Below are positions 23,568 through 36,461 of a stretch of 64,000 nt of DNA, piece after piece. Position 1 is the stretch's first letter, and each line of letters opens with the position of its first letter. The stretch is taken from positions 6,758,001-6,822,000 of the forward strand of contig AP026542.1 of NCBI GenBank assembly GCA_026075535.2. The letters are read 5' to 3'. The notes beneath the pieces were generated by a model that saw only the letters and a list, made by a program, of their open reading frames with translations, did not search any database and was not told the origin of the DNA. A program made the position numbers and the translations under genes. Source of the stretch: Tricholoma matsutake. Lineage: Eukaryota; Basidiomycota; Agaricomycetes; Agaricales; Tricholomataceae.

Positions 23568-23860
23568 TGTTGAGGAACACACCGTGGAATGACGCATTAC
23601 CAAATGCAGAAATGTCAGCATGTTTGATGTGGATGCTATTGTTAGCGCATCCCTTTGATGTGCATGAACAAACACCTTAGTTCCCTTTCTCACTCTTTCT
23701 CTTTGCTTAGCAAAACATATATATACTTGTAGATAGACAATCTGCCACCTCAGTCATTTGTACAAGGACTGAGGTGAGTATGATCTTAGACATTGTATTA
23801 TGATGATTACTTACTGTACCTCTAGTATAGCCTTGTTTATTCTAGGATCAATTCTCTACA
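23568..23860 (+). repeat. Left LTR of the copia element
   Basis: 293 bp. The right LTR is about 60 bp longer because it carries a partial duplication near its end (a second TCATTTGTACAAGGACTGAG). Confidence 0.9.
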
Positions 23861-24076
23861 GGTTATGGGCCATTTCCATCATTGAAATGACGGTAGAGAT
23901 CTCCTAGCCACTCGATGCATGTTGACATCACCCACTCTCAATTGGATCCTGGTAATCATCTCGCCTTGGATCACGGAGCAATTCCCCTTGTGGTAGCCAC
24001 TCTGGTACACATCTAATCTCTTTGTTACTTTCATATTTCCATCCAACTGGTCTACGACACTTTACTCTTCATAATC

Positions 24077-27013
24077 ATGACTGCCGACCCCAACTCCAAC
24101 ATAGTCTCTGTTCCCCTAATTAAACTCTCAGTTCAGTACATGGGAGTCAAGCTTGACAAGCTGAAGTCAAACTACAAAGAGTGGTGCAAGGATGTTACCA
24201 TTGCCCTCTCCCTCAATGGCCTCTACGAGTACGTATCTGGGGATGCTTCTCCCCCACCAACATTTGAGACATGTGCATCCTTAAATTACTCTGCCAATGC
24301 CCGTCTTGCATATGCTTTCCTTGTGTCCAGCGTTGCCCCTAGTGAATGCCCCTTCCTCAACATGACAAAGGGCCCTAGTACCAACTGGACGATTATCAAA
24401 GACTGTCACCAGAAGGAGGGACCCATTCGCCAAGTCCAACTCTTACAACAAGCTTTGTCCATTCAATGCATGAAAGATACCCTGCTCCCCAAAACTGTGG
24501 ACCAGATCTGCACTTTAATAGAACTCGCATTCGCCATGGGAGATATCAAGGCTGATTTCCTATGCTCCATAGCACTCCTGAACTCCCTCAGTGATCATTT
24601 TCCTCATGCCTGTTCAATCATATCCCGCAATATTTCGAACTCTTCCTCGGCATCTCCCTACACTTCCAACAACATTAGATGGTTCCTGGAAAACGAACAG
24701 TCCCTGATCAAGAATGACCAATGCTCTGAGAACAGGTCATCCATTGCACTCACTGCCTGCACCAAGACCCCGAGAATGTCCAGTTCCCTCCTTTGTAGCA
24801 ACCCAGTTTGTAAGAAAACCAGTCACACCATTGAATTCTGCATTAAGCAAGGCAGGGGCATGGCCGGGAAGACAATTGAGGATTCTAAGGCAGCTCGACG
24901 ACTTATGCTCAAAAAGAAGAGGTTAGGTACGGACACGCCCAAGGTCCCTGTCACCGTGAAGGACATTAATGGGCGAGCATTCACTGTACTCATCGACTCC
25001 GTGTCACCACCGACCCCTTCAAACCCACCCAAATTTGCTGGCATCGCATGTGATCCTGTCCCTGCTGTGTCCATTGAGGAGATTGAGTATGAGGGCTGGT
25101 TGGTAGTTGAGGAGGAGCCCATCACATCTATAGATTGGAATCAACACTACACCCCAGCAGCCGAGAATGCATTCACAGCTGAACCTCTAAATCAGACAAA
25201 GCAAACTCAAATGTCCCTTGACAATTTCCCCTTCATTGTGGATTCTGGCGCCTCAGTTCATATATCCCCAGATTGCTCAGACTTTATCTCTCTCCATCCC
25301 ATTAAACTGTGACCGGTAAAAGGACTCAGAGGATCTTCCATCTTCACTATTGGTGTCGGTGATATCAAAGTATGCATGGCGCGGGGTGCATCAATCATCT
25401 TATGTAACAAACTATACATTCTGAACGCAAGTGTTCACCTCATTTCTGTTAGCTCCCTCACCGATGACTCCAATGCCATCGCCCATTTCGATTCATCATC
25501 CTGTTGGATAACCAACAAATCTATGGGTGCCTTCATTGCACGTGGACCCCTTCTTTCCACTAAGAAACTTTATGCACTCACTCTACATTCTGCAACCGCT
25601 GATCATGCCTTCACCGTCCATGGTACCCCCATGCTTGAAACCTGGCACCATCGCCTTGGTCATGCCAATTATCAATCCCTGTGGGACATGACCAAAAAGG
25701 GAATGCTCACAGGTGTGTCTGTCTCTACAATCTCGAGACCGCCTAAATGTGATGCTTGTATCCTTGGAAAGCAGACGAGGACACCGGTACCAAAGAAGCG
25801 TGAGGCGGGGGAAGGACACAAGGCTACAAGGAAATTAGAGAAAGTATGGATAGATTTGTCAGGACCACATGCTGTTAGATCACACACCAGAAATGAATAT
25901 GTGATGGACATTGTTGATGACTGCACTTCCTTTCCGTGGTCCATACCATTGAAGAACAAGGATGACGTGTTTCCAGAGCTCAAGGCATGGGAGCTAGCCT
26001 GCGAAAATGAAATGGGTTTAAAGGTTGGGATTTACATCACGGACAACAGGGAGCTGAAGTCAAATCAAATGGAAGCATGGCTGAAATTCCAAGGCACTGA
26101 ACAGTGCTTCACTGCCCTACACACATCTGCACACATTGGACGAGTTGAACGCATGCACAGGACACTGATGGCAAAAGCACAGACAATGCGCATCTACGCG
26201 CACCTGCCAACATACCTTTGGGATGAGTTTTACCTAACCGCTGTCCATCTGCATGCCAAAACTATGACTCGCTCACTACAGGGGATCACACCCTGGGAAC
26301 TATGGCATGAATGTACACCAGATTACTCATATATGCATGAAATTGGCTGTTGTGTGTTCATCCTAATTCCCAAGAAAGATAACCCAAAAATCTTCAAATG
26401 CTCAATTGAATGTGTGCTTATTGGATATGAACACAAGTCCAAAGCATACCAATGCTACAATCGTGCAACCCACCGAGTACACAGTTCCTACCATGTATGC
26501 TTCATCAAGAGCCATGAAGGACACATCCCATCAGGCCCAGAACCAGTCGTCGCTTTACCAGATACTGCTGAACCCAAGTTAGAAAATACCACACCCCTGG
26601 CACCTGTGGCGCCACATGATGACGATGATGAATACAATGAATTATGTCATACCACCAATCCACCCTAACACAGCACCTCCCCAACTTCCACACTGATCAT
26701 CCCGTATACCCATACCAACAGAACGTAACCCCAATGGGGGTCCTACCATCACACACATAGGAGCAGCTGTCCAGGCATCTCGCGAAAGTGCTACCTGCGT
26801 ACAAGAACAGCGCCGGGAATGCAGAGCAGCTAAGCAGTCAACGGAACAACTCCCTGATCATCATGAAGCATCTGTCTCTGGCAATGACATCAGAAATGAT
26901 CTCCATCAAGCTTTTGAGAATCTAGACCTCAGTGATCAGGCACATGAACTCCTTGCCCTGATCTCGGAAATGACTGATCTCGATCTGGAGTTGCTTCAAT
27001 TTGAGGACGAGCC
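24077..27013 (+). pseudogene. Copia gag-protease-integrase part
   Basis: From ATG 24077 the frame gives a UBN2-type gag (KSNYKEWCKDVTIALSLNGL), a CCxxC-H-C-like segment (CSNPVCKKTSHTIEFC), the aspartic protease FIVDSGASVHIS, an HHCC pre-integrase finger (WHHRLGHANYQSL...CDACILGKQ) and an integrase core with D (VWIDLSGP), D (YITDNRELK) and E (HIGRVERMHRT). A TGA at 25310-25312 (codon after HPIKL, expected CGA) divides it. After a TAA at 26666-26668 the reading frame changes and continues to LLQFEDEPK at the gypsy insertion. Otherwise well preserved. Confidence 0.88.
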
Positions 27014-27018
27014 CAAAA

Positions 27019-27673
27019 TGTTACAATTTTCCTTGTAACTCATGGAACCCGACACACCCGATGATCCCCTCCAGACAGGAGGCACCCCTTGATTCATGCC
27101 TAGGGCATGTCCTTGACATCAGACACACACATGATGCATGCCGACTGCATGCATTCGATCCCCTTCCCCCGAAGGCACCCTTGATGCATGGTGACTCCAT
27201 GCACCTGAACCCACTCCCACACATGCTGTGATATGACAGCCCCCTGACATGAGGTCCATGATGTCGGACTCTCACGATCGACATGCTGCACCACAGCATG
27301 TCCTTGACATTGGACGCCTCATGCTAGGCATGAGGCCTATTGTTTCTATTCTTACTTGATACGCATCTATCTTTCCGATTGGATGATAAGGACCTCCCTC
27401 GTCATATAAGTACTGCAACTCATAGTAGGGATGTCCTTAGTTTAGATCTAGGCAAATAACAGCCTTAACTTGAAACTCGCAAACTTACTCGAAACCACTA
27501 AGGAAGCCCCTTAGTGCGTGAACCTGAACGACTCTATGCAGAAGCCCTGCTAGAGTGCACTACCTATCTTACGTCGGATGCTCCAAGTAAGACTAGTGCT
27601 GAACGACTCATTGAGGAAGCACCTCATTGAATGACATCAACTAGATCAAGTGGTTGAGGCTTCGCCCTTAACA
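27019..27673 (+). repeat. 5' LTR of gypsy family 2, copy C
   Basis: 655 bp; lacks part of a CCTCATGC-rich internal repeat present in the 3' LTR, where a GCATGAGGC/GCCTCATGC hairpin-like unit is repeated. Confidence 0.9.
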
Positions 27674-27724
27674 TAAGATCTAAACTATCTGCTAGCCCAC
27701 CTACCTAGGTGTAGGCAATACATC

Positions 27725-28886
27725 TCGATACACACCACAGCGACCCGGGTCTAGACAAACCCCAGACCGACCACCAAGAGAAGCAGAACCACAGCCAGGT
27801 TCATCTTGGTACCAATACAATGGAAGACTAGTCCGTTACTCGACCCCAGCACAGTGTTGGTTCTACAGATCAACTGACAGACAATGAGGAGATTTCCTCA
27901 CCGACGAAGACTTTGAACAACTGCACACACCCCCACCCAAAACATCCACCCGCTTCTTAACAGACGAAACCGATGACCTCTATAACAAGATGTCCGAACC
28001 TGCAACTACACCAACGATGTCCATAAAGGACATTCAAATCCGATCACCCACAGACTTCTCAGGAGAGCAGACCAAGACTGCCAAGTTCCTGCAGGAGATA
28101 GACCTGTACTTGCGAATCAACGACCAGGTCTATGACACGAATGACAAGAAGATCATCTTCACGCTGTCCTTCATGAATGGAGGGACAGCAGCTGCCTGGG
28201 CACAGGCATTTGTCAACCAGCACCAATCCAAGGGACTAGGTGAATATGCAGGCTTCCGACAGAAGGTCCTAGAGGCCTTCTCACTGATCGACAATGCCAG
28301 AACGGCAAAGACAGAGATTAAGAATCTCAAACAAGGTTCAGGGAACCTCGAAGAATATGTGGCGAACTTCCGCATCCTGAAAGACAGGATGGGAATCACC
28401 AAAGATGCAGCCATGATTGAGTACTTCATGGATGGACTGCATCCCAAGTTACTGAAGAGGGTACACACAATGGAGACAGTGCCCAACACTCTCGAAGGCT
28501 GGATAAAGGCAGCTTCGAAATACGAAGGCCAATGGAAATGGGCCATGGCAATCCTGGGAAAGACCAGGCAGAACCAGAAGACAAACAAAACAACAAAGAA
28601 AGGACAGCCCTCTCTTGACATCAACCGACTGACGAACCAAGAATGCATGGAACACCTCTGGAAGGGATTGTGTTTCATCTGCCACCAACCAGGACACCGA
28701 TCGTCTGACCACAGGGATGGAAAGAACCCCACTCAGACGGGGTCAGTGCCCCCTCCCTACTGAAACCGCTTCACCCAGAAAAAGACTGGGGTGGACACCT
28801 ACCAGAAGATCCGCACAATGCTGGATGAACTAGACGAAGAAGAAAAGGAACGAGCCCTTAACCTCATGGAGGAATCAGGTTTTTAG
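27725..28886 (+). pseudogene. Gypsy family 2 gag (copy C)
   Basis: Capsid region includes FSGEQTKTAKFLQEIDLYL, KKIIFTLSFMNGGTAAAWAQ and EEYVANFRILKDRMGI. Then comes a zinc-knuckle-like CFICHQPGHRSSDH whose last ligand is His instead of Cys, and a C-terminal LDELDEEEKERALNLMEE. The ATG used in copy D (60776-60778) is ACA here. TGA codons at about 27885 and 28761 interrupt it. The uninterrupted 257-residue core is 27990-28763. Confidence 0.85.
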
Positions 28887-28951
28887 AACAGTGGCCTGAT
28901 ATGACGCCAGTCACCGCTGAAGTCTCCATAGGATCTGTACTCTTAGCTACC

Positions 28952-31900
28952 ATGAATAGACAATCTATGCGCCTGTCTATTCGGGTAGCTGAGTCAGACA
29001 ACAGGAAAGACGTTGCAACAAATGCACTCCTTGACTCTGGAGCAGGAGGAGTCTTTATCGACTCAAACTTTGTTGAATGAGAAGGGATCAGAACACACCC
29101 CTTAGGCCGCACCATCTGGGCCACGAACATAGACGGAACCCTGAACAAGCAGGGAACGATCACCAGATGCGTGAAAGGAGGACTCCACATCAACGGAAGG
29201 AGCTACCCAATAGAATACCTAGTCGCTGGACTAGGCAAAGAATCGGTAATCCTGGGCCTGCCATGGCTGTGGGAGATAAACCCGATCATTGACTGGAAGA
29301 AGGGAACCTTTGAGTTCCGAGATGAAGAATGATGGGCTCAAATCCAGTGGATCCTGGAGAAGACAAGAAGAGCCAAATGGGCCCTCCCAAATACCTTGAA
29401 CCTTCCGAAAATTAATGCTGGAAGGGAGGCGCCCGATGACAGGGTGGCACGAATTCGACACATCATAGCCAAGACAAGACAGAGGCTCTCCAAAGAGAAA
29501 GAGAAGAGCCTTACCTGAGCCAGATTGGCCATGGCAAAAACGAGAAAAAGACTCTCTGAGGAGAAGGAGAGAAACCTTGCCCAAGCACGACTGGCCATGG
29601 CAAAGACGAAGGAAAGGCTTTCTGAAAAGAAAGCCAAAGAACTAAATTCTGCCCAGATAGCTGTTGCAAAGACCAGGAGCAGCAACACCCCTAAACAAGC
29701 CAGAAGCCTTGAAGCGGCATGACATGCTGTCGCCAAGACCCAAGAAAACCAGAAGAAGAAACAACTGGAAAAGGGCAAAAACAAAGAATGCGACAGGGCA
29801 CAACAAATTGTGCAAAAGATGAAGGAATTGCTAACCTCCACAGGGGAGGGAAGCACCAGCAAAGGGAATGTAAAAATGACACTATGAAACAGGATAAACT
29901 ACCCTCGGCAACAGACTACCCCAACCCACAATGATAGGACTCCAGATCACAGTACCATCAATGCTAAAATACCTATGTGCAGGGAGACCCCCCCTCAGGT
30001 AAAGATCGAAGAGGTACCCGATGAAGAACTACTGGCAGACACCAGCATGGAAATATGAGCGATAGAACTGACCCCCGAACGAGATGTGATTGAGGACAAC
30101 TCAATACTGATTGCATACGTGCGAGGCGAACCAGTCATTGGCCTATTCAGACCAGCCATAGAACTGCCCCTGACAGAAGAACATCGAGAGCCGACACACA
30201 AATGCATCTGGAAGATGAACACCATCGGCAGACTCGTGAAAGGCAAGGGCTCCCCATGATACCTACTCAACTCTGACATATGGATCAGAGCAAAGACATC
30301 CATATCTCAATGACTGGCACATGAGCAAGAGGAGGGAAAGGAGACTAGCCAACAGACCCTGGATGACTTGCTGCCACCAGAATACCAGAAATACAGACAG
30401 GTATTTGAAAAGGCCACATCTGAACGATTCCCAGAATCAAGACCGTGGGATCATGCAATTGACTTGAAGGAAGGCTTTGTACCAAAAGATTGCAAAGTCT
30501 ACCCATTGACACCGAAAGAACAAGAGAAACTCAATGAGTTTCTCAATGAAAACCTGGAGAAAGGATACATCCGACCATCGAAATCACCCATGGCATCCCC
30601 GTTCTTCTTTGTGTTGAAGAAGGACTCTGACACTCTATGACCTTACCAAGACTATCGCTATCTGAACAAAGGAACGATCCGGAACAACTACCCCCTGCCA
30701 CTGATCAGAGACCTCTTGGACAAGCTGAAGGGAGTGAGATTTTTCACGAAACTTGATATTCGATGGGGATATCATAATGTACGGATAAAGAAAGGAGACG
30801 AGTGGAAGGCAGCATTCAAGACTAACCAAGGGCTATTTGAGCCAATGGTGATGTTCTTTGGGCTGTGCAACTCACTGGCAACATTCCAGGCGATGATGAA
30901 CGATCTCTTCCGAGATATGCTAGATGAAGGATGGCTCGTCATCTATATGGACGACATCCTGATCTTCTCAAAGATGGAAGAAGAACACCGGATAAGGACC
31001 GAAAGGGTCCTCGAATGACTACGACAATGCGATCTCTACCTGAAAATAGAGAAGTGCAGATTCAGTGTACAGGAAGTCAAGTTCTTGGGCATGATTGTCA
31101 GACCCAATGAACTTGCAATGGACAACACAAAACTGGCTGGGATCAAAGACTGGCCCACGCCAAGGACAGTGAAGGATGTAAGATCCTTCCTAGGATTCGG
31201 AAACTTCTATCAATGATTCATTGGACACTTCGCGGATCTGGCCAGACCGCTAAATGATTTGACGAAGAAGAACCAGAAATTTGAATGGACAAACGACTGC
31301 CAGCAGTCGTTCGATGTGCTAAAAAGGAAGTTCAACAAAACCCCAGTACTGCTGATGCCAGATGCAACGAAACCATTTGTGGTGGAATTTGATGCCTCGA
31401 AATTTGCAACAGGTGCAGTACTCAGACAACAGGATGCCAACGGAGACTGGCACCCATGCAGATACATCTTGCATTCTTTCAATGAAGCAGAAAGAAATTA
31501 CGAGATATATGACTGGGAACTATTGGGAGTAATCCAAGCACTGGAAACATGGAGACACTACCTACAGGGGACACCATTCCCTGTGACGGTACTGTCCGAT
31601 CACAAGAACCTGATGTACTTCCATCAGCCACAGAAACTGAACCAACGACAGGCTAGATGGGCTATTTACCTGTCACAATTCGACCTGAAGCTACAACACA
31701 TACCAGGATCACAGATGGTACAATCTGATGCCCTATTGAGGAGAGCAGATCACATAGCCGAAGAAGACACCGATAACGAGGACAAGACCATCCTCGCTGA
31801 TGAACTGTTTGTCAAAACGATCAACACTGAGCTCCAGGGAGCCCTGGTCTCAGCAATAATGAAGGACAACCTCGTAAATGACGCTTTATGAGCCCTGAAG

Positions 31901-32758
31901 AACAATGGAACCCCCCCAATCAAGTCTGCATTGGAGGACTGGAAATTCAAAGATGGCCTGCTCTTTCTCAAAGACAGATGCTACGTGCCACAGGACGAGA
32001 CCCTCCGCTGAGCGATCATACAGAAATGTCATGATAGCATCATGACAGGGCACCCTGGACAATGGCAGACAATCGAACTGATCCGATGAGACTACTGGTG
32101 GCCAGGAATGGCCAACTTCATCAAGAAGTACGTCGAAGGCTGTGCAAAGTGCCAGCAAATGAAAGTGAATACACACCCGACAACCCCACTGCTGACACCG
32201 ATATCATCCGACGCCAGCAGACCATTCGAGCTGGTAACAACAGATTTTATCATGGACTTGCCCATGATAAACAGATTTGACTCAATCATGGTCATGGTAG
32301 ACCATGGTCTTACGAAGGGGGTAATTTTTATCCCTTGCGCGAAGACGATTGATGCACTTGGCGCCGCAGACCTTTACCTGCGCCATGTGTACACCAGATT
32401 TGGACTCCCCGGAAGAATCATCTCAGACAGAGACCCTCGATTCGCATCCAAACTCTTCCAAGAACTCGGACGACTGCTCAGAATCAAGCTATCCATGAGC
32501 ACCGCCTATCACCCCCAGACCGATGGAGAAATGGAGCGAGTAAACCAAGAGCTAGAGGTTTACCTCTGCATGTTCTGTTTGAACAAAGACATTAAACTAC
32601 CAATCGTCTGCAAAGACATTAAACTACCGATGGTCTGCAAAGACATTAAACTACTGATCATCCGCAAAGACATTAAACTAGCGATTATCTGCAAAGATGT
32701 TAAACTAGCGATTGTCCGCAAAGATGTTAAACTAGTGATCATCCGCAAAAGACGTTAA
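28952..32758 (+). pseudogene. Gypsy family 2 protease-RT-RNase H-integrase (copy C), integrase tail lost
   Basis: Protease ALLDSGAGGVFID at about 29030. A linker made of repeats such as RLAMAKTKERLSEKKAKEL follows (29460-29720), then RT with [31 protein letters not shown] and [10 protein letters not shown], RNase H ([18 protein letters not shown]), an integrase zinc finger (HPGQWQTIELI...CAKCQQ) and the integrase core ([36 protein letters not shown]). At MFCLNK (about 32585) it runs into a 27-bp tandem array and the rest of integrase and the chromodomain are gone. In-frame TGAs near 30638, 31016, 31213, 31889, 32009 and 32088 mostly sit where copy D or the family has Arg. Confidence 0.88.
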
Positions 32759-32820
32759 ACTACCGACCATCTGCAAAGACGTTAAATGAGCAATCATCCG
32801 CAAAGATGTAAAACTACAGT
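32584..32820 (+). repeat. 27-bp minisatellite (CAAAGACATTAAACTACCGA type), about 8-9 units
   Basis: Units differ by single substitutions and translate as repeats of CKDIKLPIV. The array starts immediately after the codon where copy D continues as KPEDWECYLP and ends where sequence matching copy D's last ORF resumes, so it replaces about 2 kb of the element. Confidence 0.9.
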
Positions 32821-32993
32821 GATTACCCTTGATACTGTGCAAACCCTACACACCCCTCCCCCTTCCGACAACACCACCCACTCTTTGACACCACTGCTAA
32901 AGGGCAGTATAAAACAAAAAGAACCTGATCACGGTCCAAGCTTGGACACAAACAATTCCTCCATCATACCCCTTGACCCTGACCTACCCACAT
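32821..32993 (+). pseudogene. Remnant of gypsy family 2 ORF4 (membrane ORF) C-terminus
   Basis: Encodes LHTPPPSDNTTHSLTPLLKG and a following tail that align with LQHPPFNDTTDSLTPLPRA of the ORF at 53910-54176 in copy D. The membrane segment itself is missing. Confidence 0.6.
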
Positions 32994-33078
32994 AACCAGA
33001 CCACGCCCGATCAGACCACGAAGGAGAGATGAAGATTTAGGTCAAAGTGTGGAACTTTTGACCATAGCGGGGGGGTAA

Positions 33079-33763
33079 TGTTACAATTTTCCTTGTAACT
33101 CATGGAACCCGATGCACCGGACAATCCCCTCCAGACAGGAGGCACCCCTTGATTCATGCCTAGGGCATGTCCTTGACATCAGACACACACACGACACATG
33201 CTGACTGCATGCATTCAATCCCCTTCCCGTGGAAGGCACCCTTGACGCATGGTGACTCCATGCACCTGAACCCACTCCCACACATGCTGTGATACGACAG
33301 CCCCCTGACATGAGGTCTGTGACATCGGATGCCTCATGCTAGGCATGAGGCTTATCTCTTATTGTTTCCTGATATGCTGCGCTGCAGCACTCCATGACAT
33401 CGGATGCCTCATGCAAGGCATGAGGCCTATTGTTTCTATTCTTACTTTATATGCATCTATCTTTCCGATTGGATGATAAGGACCTCCCTCATAGTATAAG
33501 TACTGCAACTCATAGTAGGGATGTCCTTAGTTTAGATCTAGGCAAATAACAGCCTTAACTTGCAACTCGCGAACTTACTCAAAACCACTAAGGAAGCCCC
33601 TTAGTGCGTGAACCTGAACGACTCTATGCAGAAGCCCTGCTAGAGTGCACTACCTATCTTACGTCGGATGCTCTGAGTAAGACTAGTGCTGAACAACTCA
33701 TTGAGGAAGCACCTCGTCAAACGACATCGACTAGATCGAGTGGTTGAGGCTTTGCCCTTAACA
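33079..33763 (+). repeat. 3' LTR of gypsy family 2, copy C
   Basis: 685 bp, paired with 27019-27673 and followed by CAAAA. Confidence 0.92.
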
Positions 33764-35338
33764 CAAAACATGGGATGAAGCCAAGAACTTAGCGGACACA
33801 ACACAATGGGAAGCCAGGTATAGGGATGAACTGAAATCACTGAAGGAGATGGGAGTTTACAAACTCATTCAATGGTCCGATGTACCCCCTGGGAAATGCG
33901 TCCGAAAAGGGAAACCCGTCTTCCATATCAAGTGAGATGAAGCGGGAAAGGCAGTCAGATGGAAAGTACATCTTGTTTTTAAAGGTTTCAAACAAATCTA
34001 TGGCAAGGATTATACTAAAACTACCTCACCCACTGTGCGCATGGAATCTTGGCATATTCTTCTGCACCTTGCAGCCTCTTTGGGATGGGATGCCCAACAG
34101 ATCAACGTGAAGACTGCTTTTCTATACAGTTTATTACCTGCCGATGAGGTACAATACATGCAACAACCAGTCAGATTTGAGGAACCTGGAAAGGAAGACT
34201 GGGTGTGGCAACTACAGTGTGGCCTGTACGGTATGAAACAAAGTGGTTGCATCTGGAATCAAACACTCAATGCCCAGATGATCGAATGGGGATTTACTCG
34301 TCTAGCATGCGAATCTTGCATTTATTACTGGAAAACTGACACTGGGATCATTATTGCGGCCATTCATGTCGATGACTACCTCTCAATTGCGAACCCAAAG
34401 GAGGAAAATGAACATTTCAAGACCCAGATGCGAAAAGTATGGACCATCTCTGAATTGGGCACTGCACGGTTTATCATGGGTATCGCTGTGACATGGGACA
34501 GGGCCACTCAGACAGTTGTACTCTCCCAAACTGCCCTCATTGACAAAATTATCGAACAGTTTGGCCAGAAAGATGCTCATCCAGTTTCAGCTCCCCTCGA
34601 ACCAGGCTGCAAACTTCGATGTGCCAACCCCCAATCCATCACTCCTGAGGAACGACTATACCTCAATAAACTCCCCTATCGATCCCTTGTCAGTTGCCTG
34701 CTATACCTAGCAATCTCCACCCAGCCTGATATTTCATACACAGTTCAACAACTTTCCCAATACCTTGATTCCTACAATTCTGAACACTGGAGCGCGGCGC
34801 GGCCATCAGGCTTGTCTGATACCTCAAAGGGATGAGGGATTTCAAGTTACACCTTGGGGGTGATGCTCCCATATCTCTCCATGATTTTAGTGACTCCGAC
34901 TGGGCCAACTGCCAGGATACCCGCCGTAGCGTTGGTGGCTACATATGCACCCTCGGTTCTGGTGCAGTTTCCTGGACGGCACGCAAACAGAAAGTTGTAG
35001 CCACCTCATCATGCGAAGCCGAATACATTGCAGCTTTTGAGACTGCCAAGGAATGCATCTGGCTACAAACCCTACTTGACTCTATCGACTACATGCAAAC
35101 TTCCCCCACCATTATATCCTGTGACAATACCGCTACTAAGACTCTCTCTGAAGACCCCCTTCTCCACTCCTGCATCAAACATGTCAACATTAAATATCAC
35201 TTCCTTCGTGAGTGTGTCCAGTCCAACGATCTGCGTCTCACTTATGTCAATACCCGAGAAAATGTTGTTGACATGTTCACCAAAGCCCTAGATGTCAAAC
35301 AATTCACTTATCTACAAAATTCCCTGGGCCTACGATAA
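33764..35338 (+). pseudogene. Copia RT-RNase H part
   Basis: Continues the copia frame after the gypsy insertion. RT shows QINVKTAFLYSLL, LYGMKQSGCIWN and AIHVDDYLSIA. RNase H shows FSDSDWANCQDTRRSVGG and SSCEAEYIAAFETAKE, ending VDMFTKALDVKQF. Breaks are a TGA at about 33934 (FHIK-stop-DEAGKA) and a frameshift plus TGA near 34795-34825, within the segment AAIRLV-stop-YLKG. Confidence 0.9.
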
Positions 35339-35375
35339 TACAATTCCATGCAAGGAGTACCACAGTGAGGAGGAG

Positions 35376-35729
35376 TGTTGAGGAACACACTGTGGAATGA
35401 CGCATCACCAAATGCGGAAATGTCAGCACATTTGATGCGGACACTATTGTTAGCGCATCCCTTTGATGCATGTGAACAAACACCTTAGTTCCCTTTCTCA
35501 CTCTTTCTCTTTGCTTGGCAAAACATATATATACTCGTAGATAGACAATCTGCCACCTCAGTCATTTGTACAAGGACTGAGGTGAGTATGATCTTAGACA
35601 TTGTATTATGATGATTACTTACTGTACCTCTAGTATAGCCTTGTTTATTCTAGGTACAGTATATCTGAATAAAGTCATTTGTACAAGGACTGAGTATAGC
35701 CTTGTTTATTCTAGGATCGATTCTCTACA
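35376..35729 (+). repeat. Right LTR of the copia element
   Basis: 354 bp, followed by the target duplication TTTTC. Contains a duplicated TCATTTGTACAAGGACTGAG stretch absent from the left LTR. Confidence 0.9.
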
Positions 35730-35755
35730 TTTTCAGATGATCCAATCAAGGTAAC

Positions 35756-36461
35756 TGTCAAGAACCGTTCCTTGCCCAATCGGAACCCGCATCTATCTGA
35801 CCCTTTCCTGCACGTCAAACATGACTTTTGTCTACGCCTCCTGATTTCGTTCCCGGCTGCCTTGCACTGCCCACACTGCTGTGCATCAGGCTGCCCTGTA
35901 CAGCATCCACGGCTGCCTTTCCAAGGCTGCTGTCTCTATTGCAAATTCAACTACAGATTCCTGTGCGGCTCCCACTAGATAATTTATCTACGCAGTCGAG
36001 ACACTGCTGCAGTCTTCATTCCTGTTCCACATTATTCTGGACTACAGTATTTAAGCTTAGTTAGTTTTGCCTTGTATTCCTCAGTTCATATATCGACATA
36101 GACTCAACTTTAATCTGCCAATCCAAACCTCCTTCTACTCCAACCTCAGTACTCTAAGAGTCTGAACTCCGTTCGACTCAACCTCCAGTCTCCCTCTGAA
36201 GTTCTAACCTCATCTGAACTTAACCTAAGTCTCTCCGTACTCCTTCCCACATTTTCCCGCACTTTCCCATTCCTACCTCCAAACCTCCAACTTGAAATTA
36301 GGACACCAGACGAGGTGAAGGGTGCAGCTTCTTACAAGCTGAAGCCAAGTCCTTTCTGTTTCCCCTCCCACCAAATCTGCAACAACCCGACAACCTTCCA
36401 TAAATAACACCTGCAGTGTCCGATTGGATTCTGATGAACCTTCCAGGATCAGTTATTAACA
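35756..36461 (+). mobile_element. Solo LTR of gypsy family 1, TSD GTAAC
   Basis: 706 bp, the same length as the LTRs at 7870 and 13685 and similar throughout, reading TGTCAAGAACC...TTATTAACA. GTAAC flanks both sides (35751-35755, 36462-36466). A solo LTR is what LTR-LTR recombination leaves. The target GTAAC coincides with the likely splice donor of the host locus. Confidence 0.92.

Larger units (their letters stand above)
27019..33763 (+). mobile_element. Ty3/gypsy family 2, copy C, TSD CAAAA
   Basis: LTRs at 27019-27673 and 33079-33763 (TGTTACAATTTTCC...CCCTTAACA), target duplication CAAAA at 27014-27018 and 33764-33768. Removing it rejoins the copia frame as DEPKTWDEAKN. A polypurine tract (GCGGGGGGGTAA) precedes the right LTR. 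It is the same family as 47047-61510, opposite orientation, but the pol 3' end is replaced by a minisatellite. Confidence 0.95.
23568..35729 (+). mobile_element. Ty1/copia retrotransposon, interrupted by a gypsy element; TSD TTTTC
   Basis: LTRs at 23568-23860 and 35376-35729 (TGTTGAGG...CTCTACA). TTTTC is duplicated at 23563-23567 and 35730-35734. A GGTTATGGGC primer-site-like sequence follows the left LTR and a purine-rich AGTGAGGAGGAG precedes the right one. Its gene order gag, protease, integrase, RT, RNase H is the copia order. The gypsy element 27019-33763 sits between integrase and RT. Confidence 0.93.

Noticed and set aside
32584..32820. Regular 27-bp repeats as a CRISPR array
   Set aside because: Units are contiguous with no variable spacers, in a eukaryotic retrotransposon; it is a minisatellite.
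24077..35338. Copia gene as two independent elements (24077-27013 and 33764-35338)
   Set aside because: One LTR pair with one TTTTC duplication encloses both, and the frame is continuous across the CAAAA-flanked gypsy insertion.
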